Source: RCC1774 sp050330855 (GTDB lineage Bacteria > Cyanobacteriota > Cyanobacteriia > Thermosynechococcales > Thermosynechococcaceae). Taken from it: a stretch of 37,689 nucleotides of DNA. How positions within the stretch are numbered: the first letter of the stretch is position 1; each line of letters begins with the position of its first letter. The position numbers and the translations under genes were made by a program. Positions 15,795 through 25,026 of this stretch are shown piece after piece. Below the pieces are notes generated by a model. It was not told the origin of the DNA. It did no database searches and saw only the letters and a program-made list of their open reading frames with translations. The stretch lies in assembly GCA_050330855.1 (NCBI GenBank), contig JBHJNL010000026.1, positions 1-37,689 on the forward strand, written 5' to 3'.

Positions 15795-17324
15795 ATGGTT
15801 ACCCTTGCAGAAAATCCCCTCCGCGTTGGCCTCCGCCGAGAACGCACCCCCGAACCCCTGATTATGGTGATTTTTGGAGCCTCCGGCGATCTCACCCAGC
15901 GCAAGCTCGTTCCCGCCATCTATCACCTCAAGCAACAGCGCCGTCTCCCGGCTGAACTCTCTATTGTGGGCGTAGCCCGCCGCGACTGGAGCGATGACTA
16001 CTTCCGAGAGCAGATGCGCCAAGGCATTGAAGAATTCTCCGATGGGATTGGGTCTGAAGAACTTTGGGAAGACTTTGCCCAGGGACTGTTCTATTGCTCT
16101 GGCGACATCGACAATCCCGAATCTTATCAAAAGCTGAACAACCGTCTCAGCGAAATTGATGGAATGCGCGGCACGATGGGGAATCGTGTCTTTTATCTGT
16201 CGGTTTCCCCTAAGTTTTTTGCAGAGGCCATTAAGCAGCTCGGCAAAGCTGAAATGCTGGCCGATCCCGTTAAAACCCGACTGGTAATTGAGAAACCCTT
16301 TGGTCGCGATCTCAGCTCAGCTAAAACCCTGAACGAAGTCGTGCAAGAGGTCTGTGCCGAAGAGCAGATTTATCGAATTGACCACTATCTCGGTAAAGAG
16401 ACCGTCCAGAATTTGCTGGTGTTCCGGTTCGCCAACGCGATTTTTGAACCTCTCTGGAATCGTCAGTTTGTCGATCACGTTCAGATCACCGTTGCTGAAA
16501 CCGTAGGGGTTGAAGACCGGGCCGACTACTACGAAAGCTCTGGTGCTCTGCGCGACATGGTGCAAAACCACGTCATGCAGTTGCTTTGTCTCACGGCAAT
16601 GGAGCCACCCAATAATTTAGAGGCCGATAGCATTCGCACCGAGAAGGTCAAGGTGATCCAGGCCATGCGGCTCGCCGACACCGATAAGCTTGAGAACTCA
16701 GCGATTCGGGGCCAGTACAGTAAAGGCTGGATGAAGGGTGAACCCGTCGATGGCTATCGGGATGAACCCGGCGTTGATCCCAAGTCCACAACCCCTACCT
16801 TTGTGGCACTGAAGTTACTCATCGATAACTGGCGTTGGCAAGGCGTTCCCTTTTATCTCCGCTCCGGCAAGCGGATGCCCAAGAAAGTCTCAGAAATCTC
16901 AATCCACTTTCGAGAAGTCCCGTTTTTGATCTTTCAGTCTGCGGCTCAGCAGGCCAGCCCGAATGTGCTGACCATGCGAATCCAGCCTAACGAAGGGATC
17001 TCATTGCGCTTTGAGTCCAAGATGCCCGGTCCTGATCTGCGGACCCGGTCAGTGGATATGGACTTCAGCTATGGCACCTTCTTTGGTCAAGCCCAGGGGG
17101 ATGCCTACGATCGCCTACTTCTTGACGCCATGCTTGGGGATCAAACCCTCTTCACTCGCGGTGACGAAGTGGAAGCCTCTTGGCGCGTTCTTACCCCAGC
17201 GGTGACGGCCTGGGATGCCCCCGCTGACCCCAACTCTGTGCCTACCTATGAAGCCGGTACCTGGGAACCCGTCGAAGCAGAATTCCTCATGAACCAAGAC
17301 GGTCGTCGCTGGCGTCGTCTCTAG
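15795..17324 (+). CDS. zwf: Glucose-6-phosphate 1-dehydrogenase
   Basis: This 509-residue enzyme opens the oxidative pentose phosphate pathway, making 6-phosphogluconolactone and NADPH. The NADP-binding motif FGASGDLTQRKL is at residues 27-38, IEKPFGRD at 165-172 and the substrate motif RIDHYLGKE at 194-202. Cys187 (EVQEVCAEE region) is present. Position 445 (LLLDAML) is Ala, although I recall Cys187 and Cys445 as the conserved cyanobacterial cysteines. The ATG has no clear Shine-Dalgarno. It is followed 67 bases later by opcA, whose product activates the enzyme and links it to thioredoxin, so the pair acts together in dark respiration. Confidence 0.97.
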   Translation: MVTLAENPLRVGLRRERTPEPLIMVIFGASGDLTQRKLVPAIYHLKQQRRLPAELSIVGVARRDWSDDYFREQMRQGIEEFSDGIGSEELWEDFAQGLFYCSGDIDNPESYQKLNNRLSEIDGMRGTMGNRVFYLSVSPKFFAEAIKQLGKAEMLADPVKTRLVIEKPFGRDLSSAKTLNEVVQEVCAEEQIYRIDHYLGKETVQNLLVFRFANAIFEPLWNRQFVDHVQITVAETVGVEDRADYYESSGALRDMVQNHVMQLLCLTAMEPPNNLEADSIRTEKVKVIQAMRLADTDKLENSAIRGQYSKGWMKGEPVDGYRDEPGVDPKSTTPTFVALKLLIDNWRWQGVPFYLRSGKRMPKKVSEISIHFREVPFLIFQSAAQQASPNVLTMRIQPNEGISLRFESKMPGPDLRTRSVDMDFSYGTFFGQAQGDAYDRLLLDAMLGDQTLFTRGDEVEASWRVLTPAVTAWDAPADPNSVPTYEAGTWEPVEAEFLMNQDGRRWRRL

Positions 17325-17342
17325 ATTTTATCCCTTCATCAT

Positions 17343-17380
17343 CGATTACCCATTACCGATTACCGATTACCCATTACCCA
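17343..17380 (+). repeat. Five tandem heptamers (STRR-like) between zwf and opcA
   Basis: The heptamers CGATTAC, CCATTAC, CGATTAC, CGATTAC and CCATTAC run without interruption from 17343 to 17377, followed by CCA. Such short tandemly repeated heptamers are a known feature of cyanobacterial intergenic regions. They fill most of the 67-base gap and end 4 bases before the AAAGG that serves opcA. Confidence 0.9.
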
Positions 17381-17391
17381 AAATAAAGGCT

Positions 17392-18741
17392 ATGGCTACC
17401 ACCTCCTCTCCTTTAGTTTCCCTACAGTCCCCCAAAGACGTTTCACTCAGCGAAATCACCACTGAACTCAGCAAGATTTGGACTAGCAATAATGCCTCTG
17501 ATGGGGGCAGTTTTCCAGCGGCAACACGGGCCGCGACGTTTACTCTGGTGGTGTACGAACCCCAAGAGACGCAGCAGCTATTAGCGGCTCTGGGTTTTTA
17601 TCAAGGCCCGGTGGATGGCATCCTCGGCCCTCGTATGGAGGTGGCAATCCGTTCTGCTCAGAAAGCCTATGGTCTAGAACCCACTGGGAAATCAACCCCG
17701 GAATTCAAAGAAAAGCTGAAGCTGGCGCTGGCAGAGAAAAGAACCTCTGGCGATCAGGGGGCAGGAGATTATGTTCTAGATGCGAGTGGGTCGGGTTTAG
17801 CCGATGCGATCGCAAGTCAAAACCCCTGCCGCGTCATCACCCTATGCCCGATTGCCGGTGAAGACGAAGGCGTCAAAGCCCAAGTTTCGGCCTACTGCCC
17901 CATCAAAAAGCAAAAGCGAAGTTCGTTAATCTGCTGCGAGTACATTACGCTTACCGGCACCGAAGAAGCCCTGGCCCGTGCCGCAGGTCTGATCCAGTCT
18001 TTAATGATTGGGGGATTGCCTAAATTCCTGTGGTGGAAAGATGAACCCCACAGCAACCCTGATATTTTCCATCGCCTAGGTTCGGCTTGTAATGCCGTCA
18101 TTTTAGATTCTAGTGACTTTGACGATGCGGCTACAGAGCTGATCAAGCTTCAGTCTCTTGTCGAAGAGGGACACAATATTGCTGACTTAAACTGGCGACG
18201 GCTAGCCGCGTGGCAAGAACTGACCGCAGAAGCCTTTGACCCGCCAGAGCGCCGGAGTGCTTTGCTAGAAGTAGATCGAGTTACCCTTGATTATGAAAAA
18301 GGTAATCCAGCCCAGGCCTTTATGTTTCTAGGATGGCTCGCCAGTCGTCTGCAATGGCACCCCGTTTCTGTGGAGTCGGAAGGGGGCGATTATGACCTGA
18401 GGCGGATTAAGTTTACCAGTCAAAATCAGCGATCCATTGAGGCAGAACTAGCTGCAGTTCCAGTCGGTGATGTTGGCGATGTGGCTGGCGACATGATTGA
18501 TCTAAAGCTTGCTTCAACAAACCTGCAGGCAGACTGCTGTACGGTGTTGTGTTCAGAGACACGGGGCTGTATGCGTATGGAAGCGGGGGGCGGCGCTCAA
18601 TCCTGCCGGATTCAGCATGTCACGCCACTCTTAGATCAAAGTGCAGAAACCTTGCTCAGTCAGCAGCTCCAACGCTGGGACCAAGATGTTTTGTATAACG
18701 AGAGCTTGGCGGTTACCGCTCAAATTTTGAAGCTCATGTAA
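17392..18741 (+). CDS. opcA: Glucose-6-phosphate dehydrogenase assembly protein OpcA
   Basis: This 449-residue OpcA is the allosteric activator of cyanobacterial G6PDH. Residues about 60-110 (LLAALGFYQGPVDGILGPRM) form a peptidoglycan-binding-like helical domain that is fused to OpcA in many cyanobacteria; the remainder is the OpcA domain proper, with GGLPKFLWWKDEP around 205. Near the end CSETRGC gives Cys387 and Cys393, the same spacing as the redox pair of Anabaena OpcA (Cys393/Cys399 as I recall), through which thioredoxin lowers G6PDH activity in the light. AAAGG precedes the ATG. It is the last gene of the fbp-tal-zwf-opcA cluster and faces carB. Confidence 0.96.
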   Translation: MATTSSPLVSLQSPKDVSLSEITTELSKIWTSNNASDGGSFPAATRAATFTLVVYEPQETQQLLAALGFYQGPVDGILGPRMEVAIRSAQKAYGLEPTGKSTPEFKEKLKLALAEKRTSGDQGAGDYVLDASGSGLADAIASQNPCRVITLCPIAGEDEGVKAQVSAYCPIKKQKRSSLICCEYITLTGTEEALARAAGLIQSLMIGGLPKFLWWKDEPHSNPDIFHRLGSACNAVILDSSDFDDAATELIKLQSLVEEGHNIADLNWRRLAAWQELTAEAFDPPERRSALLEVDRVTLDYEKGNPAQAFMFLGWLASRLQWHPVSVESEGGDYDLRRIKFTSQNQRSIEAELAAVPVGDVGDVAGDMIDLKLASTNLQADCCTVLCSETRGCMRMEAGGGAQSCRIQHVTPLLDQSAETLLSQQLQRWDQDVLYNESLAVTAQILKLM

Positions 18742-18830
18742 ACGAAGGAGGGGGTTTCAACTCCTGACTTTTTCCATTAAGTCTGAGTTGCGAGTTGCGA
18801 CCCCGCAGCCCAGTCATGCAATTTAGGCCA

Positions 18831-21800
18831 TTACCCAAACACCGCATGATAATCCTGTAGTGCCTTGACTTCCATGGGGCCAGACTGCTGAGCGCGAATT
18901 GCTGCCGCCGTCGCCTTGGCACCCGCCAGTGTTGTCACAATGGGCACTTTATAGGTCAAAGCCGCTCGTCGAATTTGTCGACCATCAACAAGAGCCTCGC
19001 TCCCAGACGGGGTATTCAAGATGAGCTGCACCTCCTGATTCTTAATCGCATCTAAAACGTGAGGGCGGCCTTCATGGAGCTTGTAAACCAGCTCGATGTC
19101 CAGCCCTTGCTCTTGCAGGGCTTGGCGGGTGCCCGACGTGGCGATGACCTTAAAGCCAAGGCTGATCAGTTCCTTCACAATCGGGACAACGGCCTGCTTA
19201 TCGCGATCGCTCATCGAGACAAACACCGTCCCGCCCAACGGCAGAGGCTGATTCGCTGAAAGCTGAGATTTAGCGAAGGCGGTGCCAAAATCAATGTCCA
19301 TGCCCATCGCTTCACCCGTAGAGCGCATTTCTGGCCCCAAGATCGTGTCGGTGCCTGGGAATTTCGCAAAGGGCAGCACCGCTTCTTTAACCGAAATATA
19401 GTCGGGGATGCGCTCTTCGGTTACGCCTAGCTCCGCTAAGGTTTGTCCCGCCATTACCCGCGAGGCGATCTGAGCCAACGGTCGGCCAATGGCTTTAGAG
19501 ACAAAGGGCACCGTGCGCGAAGCACGAGGATTGGCTTCGATAATGTAGAGCTGCTCTCCCTGAACGGCGATCTGTAAATTCATGAGGCCCACCACCCGCA
19601 ATTTTTTGGCAAGCTGAACGGTCCAGGTGCGAATCGTGTCTAGGGTTTGATCGCTCAATGAAACCGTTGGCAGCGAGCAGGCCGAGTCTCCAGAGTGAAT
19701 CCCCGCTTCTTCGATGTGCTCCATGATGCCGCCGATGACGACATTACCCTGGTGATCTGCGATCGCATCGACATCAATTTCAATAGCGTTTTCTAAAAAC
19801 TTATCGATCAAAATCGGATGGTCTGGCTCTACTTGAACCGCATAGGTCATGTAGTGGTCGAGTTCTTGATCTGAATAGACAATTTCCATCGCTCGGCCAC
19901 CGAGAACATAGCTCGGTCGCACCACCACGGGATACTGAATCCGTTGGGCAATGGCCTTAGCCTCTCCACTGCTGCGGGCGATTCCATTGGGCGGCTGCGG
20001 AATATCGAGTTCTCGCAGGACTTGCTCAAACCGCTCTCTGTCTTCCGCCATGTCAATGGAATCCGGTGAGGTGCCCCAGATTTTCGTTTTAGGCCGATCC
20101 TTTAAATACTCCTGCAGCGGCACCGCCAGCTTTAGAGGGGTCTGCCCGCCAAACTGAATAATGATGCCCTCCGGTTGTTCGGCCTCCAGAATATTAAGGA
20201 CATCCTCTTTGGTGAGGGGTTCAAAATAGAGGCGATCGCTGGTGTCATAGTCAGTCGAAACCGTCTCAGGATTGGAGTTAACCATAATGGTTTCAAACCC
20301 ATCATCCCGCAGCGCATAGGAGGCATGACAGCAGCAGTAATCAAACTCAATCCCTTGACCAATCCGGTTGGGGCCAGAGCCAAGAATCATCACCTTACGT
20401 CGCTCTGAGGGCAACACCTCCGTTTCATGCTCGTAGGTGGAATAGTAATAGGGCGTAAACGCTTCAAATTCCGCTGCACAGGTATCAACGGTTTTATAGG
20501 CAGGCACAATGCCCAAGCTTTTGCGGTATCGCCGCACCTCGTCTTCAGTGGTTTTAGTCGCATAGGCAATTTGATAGTCACTGAAGCCCTGCTGCTTAAT
20601 CTCCCAGAGTAGATCGGCCTTCAACTCCTGAAGGGGGGTGCGCTTCAGAACTTTTTCGGTACTCAGTAAATCTTGAAATTGCCAGAGGAACCAGGGGTCA
20701 ATGCCGGTGATTTCATAGATCTCTTCTACCGACATCTTCATTAGAAGCGCATGCCGCACGGTGAAAATACGATCAGGGTTGGGGGTTCGCAAACCGCCGC
20801 GAATGTGCTCTAGGCTGGGAAGCAGTTCTTCACGCTGACCCTTGAGCAAGCCTTTGCCATCACAGCCCCAACCAAAGCGGCCTGTTTCTAGCGATCGCAA
20901 TGCCTTTTGAAACGACTCTTTAAAGGTGCGCCCAATCGCCATTGCTTCCCCCACTGATTTCATCTGAGTGGTGAGTATAGGCTGCGACCCCGGAAACTTC
21001 TCGAAGGCAAATCGAGGAATCTTGGTCACCACATAATCAATGGTAGGTTCAAAGCTGGCGGGGGTTTTCTGGGTAATATCATTGGGGATTTCGTTGAGGG
21101 TATAGCCCACCGCCAGCTTCGCTGCAAACTTAGCAATAGGAAATCCTGTGGCTTTAGAGGCCAAAGCAGAAGAGCGAGACACCCGTGGGTTCATCTCAAT
21201 CACCACCATATGACCATCGACGGGATTGACCGCAAACTGAATGTTAGAGCCGCCGGTTTCAACCCCAATCTCACGAATGATTTTGATCGAGGCATCCCGG
21301 AGGCGCTGGTACTCTTTATCTGTCAATGTTTGAGCGGGGGCCACCGTAATCGAGTCGCCGGTATGCACCCCCATGGGGTCAATGTTTTCAATGGAGCAGA
21401 CAATAACGACATTATCGGCCAGATCGCGCATCACCTCTAGCTCGTACTCCTTCCAGCCGATTAAAGACTTCTCCACCAAAATTTGAGAAACCGGACTGGC
21501 ATCAAGACCAGACTGAGCAATGGCTTCGTATTCTTCTTGGTTATAGGCAATGCCGCCCCCTGTCCCGCCTAGGGTATAGGCAGGCCGCACAATCAATGGG
21601 TAGGTACCGATCTGCTGGGCAATCTCCTTTGCCTCTGTCATCGTCTCGGCTAAGCCCGATGGACATACCCCAATGTTGATGCGCTCCATGGCCTCTTTAA
21701 ACAACCTGCGGTCTTCCGCCATTTCAATGGCGGGGAGCTTGGCTCCGATTAGCTCAACACCGTATTTTTCTAGGACTCCGCTTTTGGCCAATGTCACCGC

Positions 21801-22094
21801 CAGATTCAGGGCTGTTTGTCCGCCCATGGTGGGTAGCAAAGCATCTGGCTTTTCTTTGGCAATCACCTTCTCAACGAGTTCCGGCGTCAGCGGCTCAATG
21901 TAGATGCGGTCCGCCGTGTCGGGGTCGGTCATGATGGTGGCCGGGTTGGAGTTAATCAACACCACTTCATAACCTTCATCCCGCAAGGCTTTACAGGCTT
22001 GGGTGCCGGAATAATCAAACTCACAGGCTTGGCCGATCACGATGGGGCCAGAGCCAATCAACAAGATTTTGTGGAGATCGTCACGACGGGGCAT
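18831..22094 (-). CDS. carB: Carbamoyl-phosphate synthase large subunit
   Basis: This protein of about 1087 residues makes carbamoyl phosphate from ammonia (supplied by CarA), bicarbonate and two ATP, for arginine and pyrimidine synthesis. It shows the expected internal duplication: two ATP-grasp halves beginning KILLIGSGPIVIGQ and KVMILGSGPNRIGQ, each with the EFDY motif, a helical oligomerisation region between them, and a C-terminal MGS-like allosteric domain (VFVSMSDRDKQAV onward). The ATG giving MPRRDDLHKIL is chosen over an in-frame TTG four codons upstream because it matches the usual family start. carA is not in the window, as is common in cyanobacteria. The gene is convergent with opcA. 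Confidence 0.97.
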   Translation of the reverse strand: MPRRDDLHKILLIGSGPIVIGQACEFDYSGTQACKALRDEGYEVVLINSNPATIMTDPDTADRIYIEPLTPELVEKVIAKEKPDALLPTMGGQTALNLAVTLAKSGVLEKYGVELIGAKLPAIEMAEDRRLFKEAMERINIGVCPSGLAETMTEAKEIAQQIGTYPLIVRPAYTLGGTGGGIAYNQEEYEAIAQSGLDASPVSQILVEKSLIGWKEYELEVMRDLADNVVIVCSIENIDPMGVHTGDSITVAPAQTLTDKEYQRLRDASIKIIREIGVETGGSNIQFAVNPVDGHMVVIEMNPRVSRSSALASKATGFPIAKFAAKLAVGYTLNEIPNDITQKTPASFEPTIDYVVTKIPRFAFEKFPGSQPILTTQMKSVGEAMAIGRTFKESFQKALRSLETGRFGWGCDGKGLLKGQREELLPSLEHIRGGLRTPNPDRIFTVRHALLMKMSVEEIYEITGIDPWFLWQFQDLLSTEKVLKRTPLQELKADLLWEIKQQGFSDYQIAYATKTTEDEVRRYRKSLGIVPAYKTVDTCAAEFEAFTPYYYSTYEHETEVLPSERRKVMILGSGPNRIGQGIEFDYCCCHASYALRDDGFETIMVNSNPETVSTDYDTSDRLYFEPLTKEDVLNILEAEQPEGIIIQFGGQTPLKLAVPLQEYLKDRPKTKIWGTSPDSIDMAEDRERFEQVLRELDIPQPPNGIARSSGEAKAIAQRIQYPVVVRPSYVLGGRAMEIVYSDQELDHYMTYAVQVEPDHPILIDKFLENAIEIDVDAIADHQGNVVIGGIMEHIEEAGIHSGDSACSLPTVSLSDQTLDTIRTWTVQLAKKLRVVGLMNLQIAVQGEQLYIIEANPRASRTVPFVSKAIGRPLAQIASRVMAGQTLAELGVTEERIPDYISVKEAVLPFAKFPGTDTILGPEMRSTGEAMGMDIDFGTAFAKSQLSANQPLPLGGTVFVSMSDRDKQAVVPIVKELISLGFKVIATSGTRQALQEQGLDIELVYKLHEGRPHVLDAIKNQEVQLILNTPSGSEALVDGRQIRRAALTYKVPIVTTLAGAKATAAAIRAQQSGPMEVKALQDYHAVFG

Positions 22095-22417
22095 AGGGAT
22101 GCACAAAGGGTAGAAGGACTAGGCGATGACGTTTGAGGGGAAGCGTTAAGGGCGATTACTTTTATGGATTTTGACACACTCTCTGACTCGTTAGTGAAGG
22201 TCTTGCCTGAGATTCTGATCGAGAGCGACGCCTGCAACTTTCCCATAATTTAGCTCGGTCACTACCACTGTGTCGTAACCGTCCCCGTGTGTGCTCAGTC
22301 TGCCGCTGTCAGGAAAGCACAACAAAGCAATCGTCCCAACGAGCTATATCTCTTGGGATACAAAGATCTAGCGCGGTTTAATGTTGACGCTGCGATCGCA
22401 AGTTTCACAACGGTTCT
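22095..22417. other. Gene-poor region with a TPR-like relic
   Basis: No intact gene is supported in this stretch. On the plus strand a frame from about 22335 encodes ELYLLGYKDLARFNVD and then AAIASFTTVLHPNND, which fits a single tetratricopeptide repeat (Gly8, Ala20 and Phe24 positions), but the frame runs out over the end of the following minus-strand gene. This may be a decayed fragment of a TPR gene or chance. The carB promoter must also lie here. Confidence 0.25.
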
Positions 22418-23386
22418 TCATCCAAACAACGATTTGTTTTTCCCGGCTCTGCTTTGCCTCCCCTTACCAAGGGTGGCAAGCATCCATAGAGCGGTACCGA
22501 CCAGTTGAAAAAGATGGAATAGGGTTGCGATCGCAACCCCCTGTACCAGCGGCACGCCAAAGCGGGTCAAGGCAAATACCAACGAGGCTTCAAAGGTGCC
22601 TATATTTGCGACCGAGATCGGGATAGAAACCCCCACATTGAGAATAAACAGACTCACCATGAGCTGGGCCGGTGATAGAGCAAATCCTTGAGCCACGCAG
22701 AGCATCTGCAGCGACCATCCTTCGCAGAGCCAATCTCCTAAACCCACCCCTGCCGCTTGTCCTAACTGCAGGGGCGACTTCACAACCCTCAAGCCCTGCT
22801 TAAACTCCATCAGCCACTGCTGAATCCGGCGAGAACGGCCCTGCAAAAGATAGATCAATAGCGAGGCTATCCCCAGAATCGGCAGCCCCCACAGCCAATT
22901 GAGATCAAGATAGCGCCCAGCCTGAGCATGTAGGCCTAACTGCAGGAGAGCCAATCCCGTCAACCCCAGCAGCATCAAAACATCGAATACTTTATCAACC
23001 ACAACAATCGCCGTCGATTCAGCCGCCAGCATAGGTCGGCCTCGGTGATCAGCAGGCTTACGAAGGAGCGCCACCTTCACCGCATGTCCCGCCTGACTCT
23101 GAATAAAATTACTGACGAACTGTCCAGAGGCAAAGGAGTGCGCCGCCTGGGACCAAGACATGCCCACCCTGGGTGGACACAGCGCCCACAGTCGAGTGAT
23201 CTGAAACGAAATCTGCACCAGAATCAACGTGAAGCTCCCGAGCAGCGTCACACCGCTAAACCCCTGAAGCGCTTGCAGCAGCTCTCGCCCATCGAAGCGG
23301 AGACTCCCCACGGCAATCCCGATGGCGACACCCACGCCCAAGAACAGTAAAAGACGCAATAGGGTCGCTTTGGCCTTCGCGTGCAT
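22418..23386 (-). CDS. UPF0104 / lysylphosphatidylglycerol-synthase TM-like membrane protein
   Basis: This 322-residue integral membrane protein has about eight hydrophobic segments. It matches the flippase-like transmembrane family (UPF0104, related to the membrane half of MprF): SFQITRLWALCP, then the conserved SFASGQFVSNFIQSQAGHAVK, then ESTAIVVVDKVFDVLM, and PISVANIGTFEASL near the C-terminus. The family is associated with lipid or glycolipid handling in the membrane; the substrate is unknown. The ATG is chosen over a TTG two codons upstream. It is divergent from crtP with 185 bases between them, so the two promoters share that region. Confidence 0.85.
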   Translation of the reverse strand: MHAKAKATLLRLLLFLGVGVAIGIAVGSLRFDGRELLQALQGFSGVTLLGSFTLILVQISFQITRLWALCPPRVGMSWSQAAHSFASGQFVSNFIQSQAGHAVKVALLRKPADHRGRPMLAAESTAIVVVDKVFDVLMLLGLTGLALLQLGLHAQAGRYLDLNWLWGLPILGIASLLIYLLQGRSRRIQQWLMEFKQGLRVVKSPLQLGQAAGVGLGDWLCEGWSLQMLCVAQGFALSPAQLMVSLFILNVGVSIPISVANIGTFEASLVFALTRFGVPLVQGVAIATLFHLFQLVGTALWMLATLGKGRQSRAGKNKSLFG

Positions 23387-23494
23387 GGGCAAAATAAAAG
23401 CAGAGAACCCAAGGTTAATTCAGATCAAGCCCCTCAGTCACCCAGTTAAAGGCACGAATCTTAAGTTTTCCTGAAATGTTACAGATTGCAACGG

Positions 23495-23500
23495 TATAAT
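23495..23500 (+). promoter_or_regulatory. Putative -10 box of crtP-crtB
   Basis: A perfect TATAAT lies about 70 bases before the crtP start codon. The possible -35 at normal spacing (CTGAAA, 23471-23476) is poor. The transcript would have a leader of roughly 65 nt. Confidence 0.35.
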
Positions 23501-23571
23501 AAGAGCCAGAGTCGCTGCAGTGATGCAGTCCTACCCATTGAACATGACGTCCTGCAAGGATTATTGAGTTT

Positions 23572-25026
23572 ATGCGAGTTGCGATCGCCGGTGGTGGCCT
23601 AGCCGGACTAGCCTGTGCCAAATATTTAGTCGATCACGGTCATACCCCCATCGTCTACGAGCGTCGGGATGTACTCGGTGGCTTAGTCGCTGCCTGGAAG
23701 GATGAAGATGGAGACTGGTACGAAACAGGCCTGCACATCTTCTTCGGTGCCTACCCCAACATGCTGCAGCTCTTTAAAGAGCTAGGCATTGAAGAGCGCC
23801 TGCAGTGGAAGCAGCACACCATGATCTTCAACCAGCCCGATAAGCCTGGAACCTATTCCCGCTTTGACTTCCCCAACGTGGCTGCGCCCTGGAATGGATT
23901 AGCGGCCATTGCCCGCAACAATGACATGCTCTCTTGGCCTGAGAAAATTCGTCTTGGGGTAGGCCTCGTCCCCGCCATGATTAAGGGCCAAGACTACGCC
24001 GAAGAGATGGACAAATACTCCTGGACCGAATGGTGTGATCAACACGGCATCCCTGAGAACGTGACTAACCAGCTTTTTCTAGCGGCCTCTAAGTCGCTGA
24101 ACTTCATCAACCCCGAAGAGATTACGGCCACTGTGATGTTCTCGGCGTTCTACCATTTCATGCAAGAGCAGCACGGCTCTCGCGTGGCCTTCTTAGACGG
24201 TGCACCGCCTGAGCGTCTGTGTCAGCCCATGGTGGACTACATTACCGAGCGGGGCGGCGAGATTCACCTCAATGCGCCCCTCAAAGAAATTCGCCTCAAG
24301 GACGATGATACGGTAGGCAGCTACTTAATGCGGGGTCTTGAGGACGCAGAAGACTATGAAGTCAAGGCCGATGCCTACGTCTCCGCGATGGCCGTAGACC
24401 CCCTCAAGGTCATATTGCCCGAACCCTGGAAGAGGCTGGATTGCTTCGAGAAAATGCAGGGACTTGAAGGGGTGCCCGTGATCAATATTCACCTCTGGTT
24501 TGACCGCAAGCTCACCGACATTGATAACCTGCTGTTTTCACGGTCTCCACTGCTCAGCGTCTACGCCGATATGAGCAATACCTGCCGTGAATATGCCGAC
24601 CCTAAGAAGTCAATGCTAGAGCTGGTCTTAGCACCCGCAAAAGACTGGATCTCGAAACCTGAACAGGAAATTTTAGCCGCCACGATGGAGGAACTCAAGA
24701 ATCTGTTCCCCCATCACTTTAGCGGCGAGAATCCCGCTCAACTGCTGAAACACAAAATTGTGATCACGCCTCGCTCTGTCTACAAGGCCGTGCCAGGATC
24801 TCAGAAATGCAGACCCGATCAGACGACACCGATTGCCAACTTCTTCTTGGCCGGTAGCTACACTATGCAAGAGTACCTCGGCAGCATGGAGGGCGCGGTG
24901 CTTTCTGGTAAGCTAGCAGCACAGGCGATCGCGACTTCTTCTCTGTTAGCCCCTATTGCTGGCAGTGCAGAATCGACTCAATCATTGTCTAATTCCCCAT
25001 CACTGACGCATGCTACAACTGCCTGA
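23572..25026 (+). CDS. crtP: Phytoene desaturase (plant/cyanobacterial type)
   Basis: This 484-residue FAD enzyme introduces two double bases into phytoene to give zeta-carotene, with plastoquinone as acceptor. It has the dinucleotide-binding N-terminus VAIAGGGLAGLACAKYL, followed by ERRDVLGGLVAAWKDEDGDW and ETGLHIFFGAYPNM, and the C-terminal FAD segment FFLAGSYTMQEYLGSMEGAV. It belongs to the Pds/CrtP type rather than bacterial CrtI. AAGGA precedes the ATG by about 9 nt. Its last 17 bases overlap the start of crtB, a conserved cyanobacterial arrangement that couples the two first dedicated carotenoid steps. The short Ser/Thr-rich C-terminal tail after residue 455 is variable in the family. 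Confidence 0.97.
   Translation: MRVAIAGGGLAGLACAKYLVDHGHTPIVYERRDVLGGLVAAWKDEDGDWYETGLHIFFGAYPNMLQLFKELGIEERLQWKQHTMIFNQPDKPGTYSRFDFPNVAAPWNGLAAIARNNDMLSWPEKIRLGVGLVPAMIKGQDYAEEMDKYSWTEWCDQHGIPENVTNQLFLAASKSLNFINPEEITATVMFSAFYHFMQEQHGSRVAFLDGAPPERLCQPMVDYITERGGEIHLNAPLKEIRLKDDDTVGSYLMRGLEDAEDYEVKADAYVSAMAVDPLKVILPEPWKRLDCFEKMQGLEGVPVINIHLWFDRKLTDIDNLLFSRSPLLSVYADMSNTCREYADPKKSMLELVLAPAKDWISKPEQEILAATMEELKNLFPHHFSGENPAQLLKHKIVITPRSVYKAVPGSQKCRPDQTTPIANFFLAGSYTMQEYLGSMEGAVLSGKLAAQAIATSSLLAPIAGSAESTQSLSNSPSLTHATTA

Noticed and set aside
13223..18741. The fbp-tal-zwf-opcA cluster as a novel operon
   Set aside because: This order is already known from Nostoc punctiforme and other cyanobacteria; only the Zwf cysteine change is kept as a finding.
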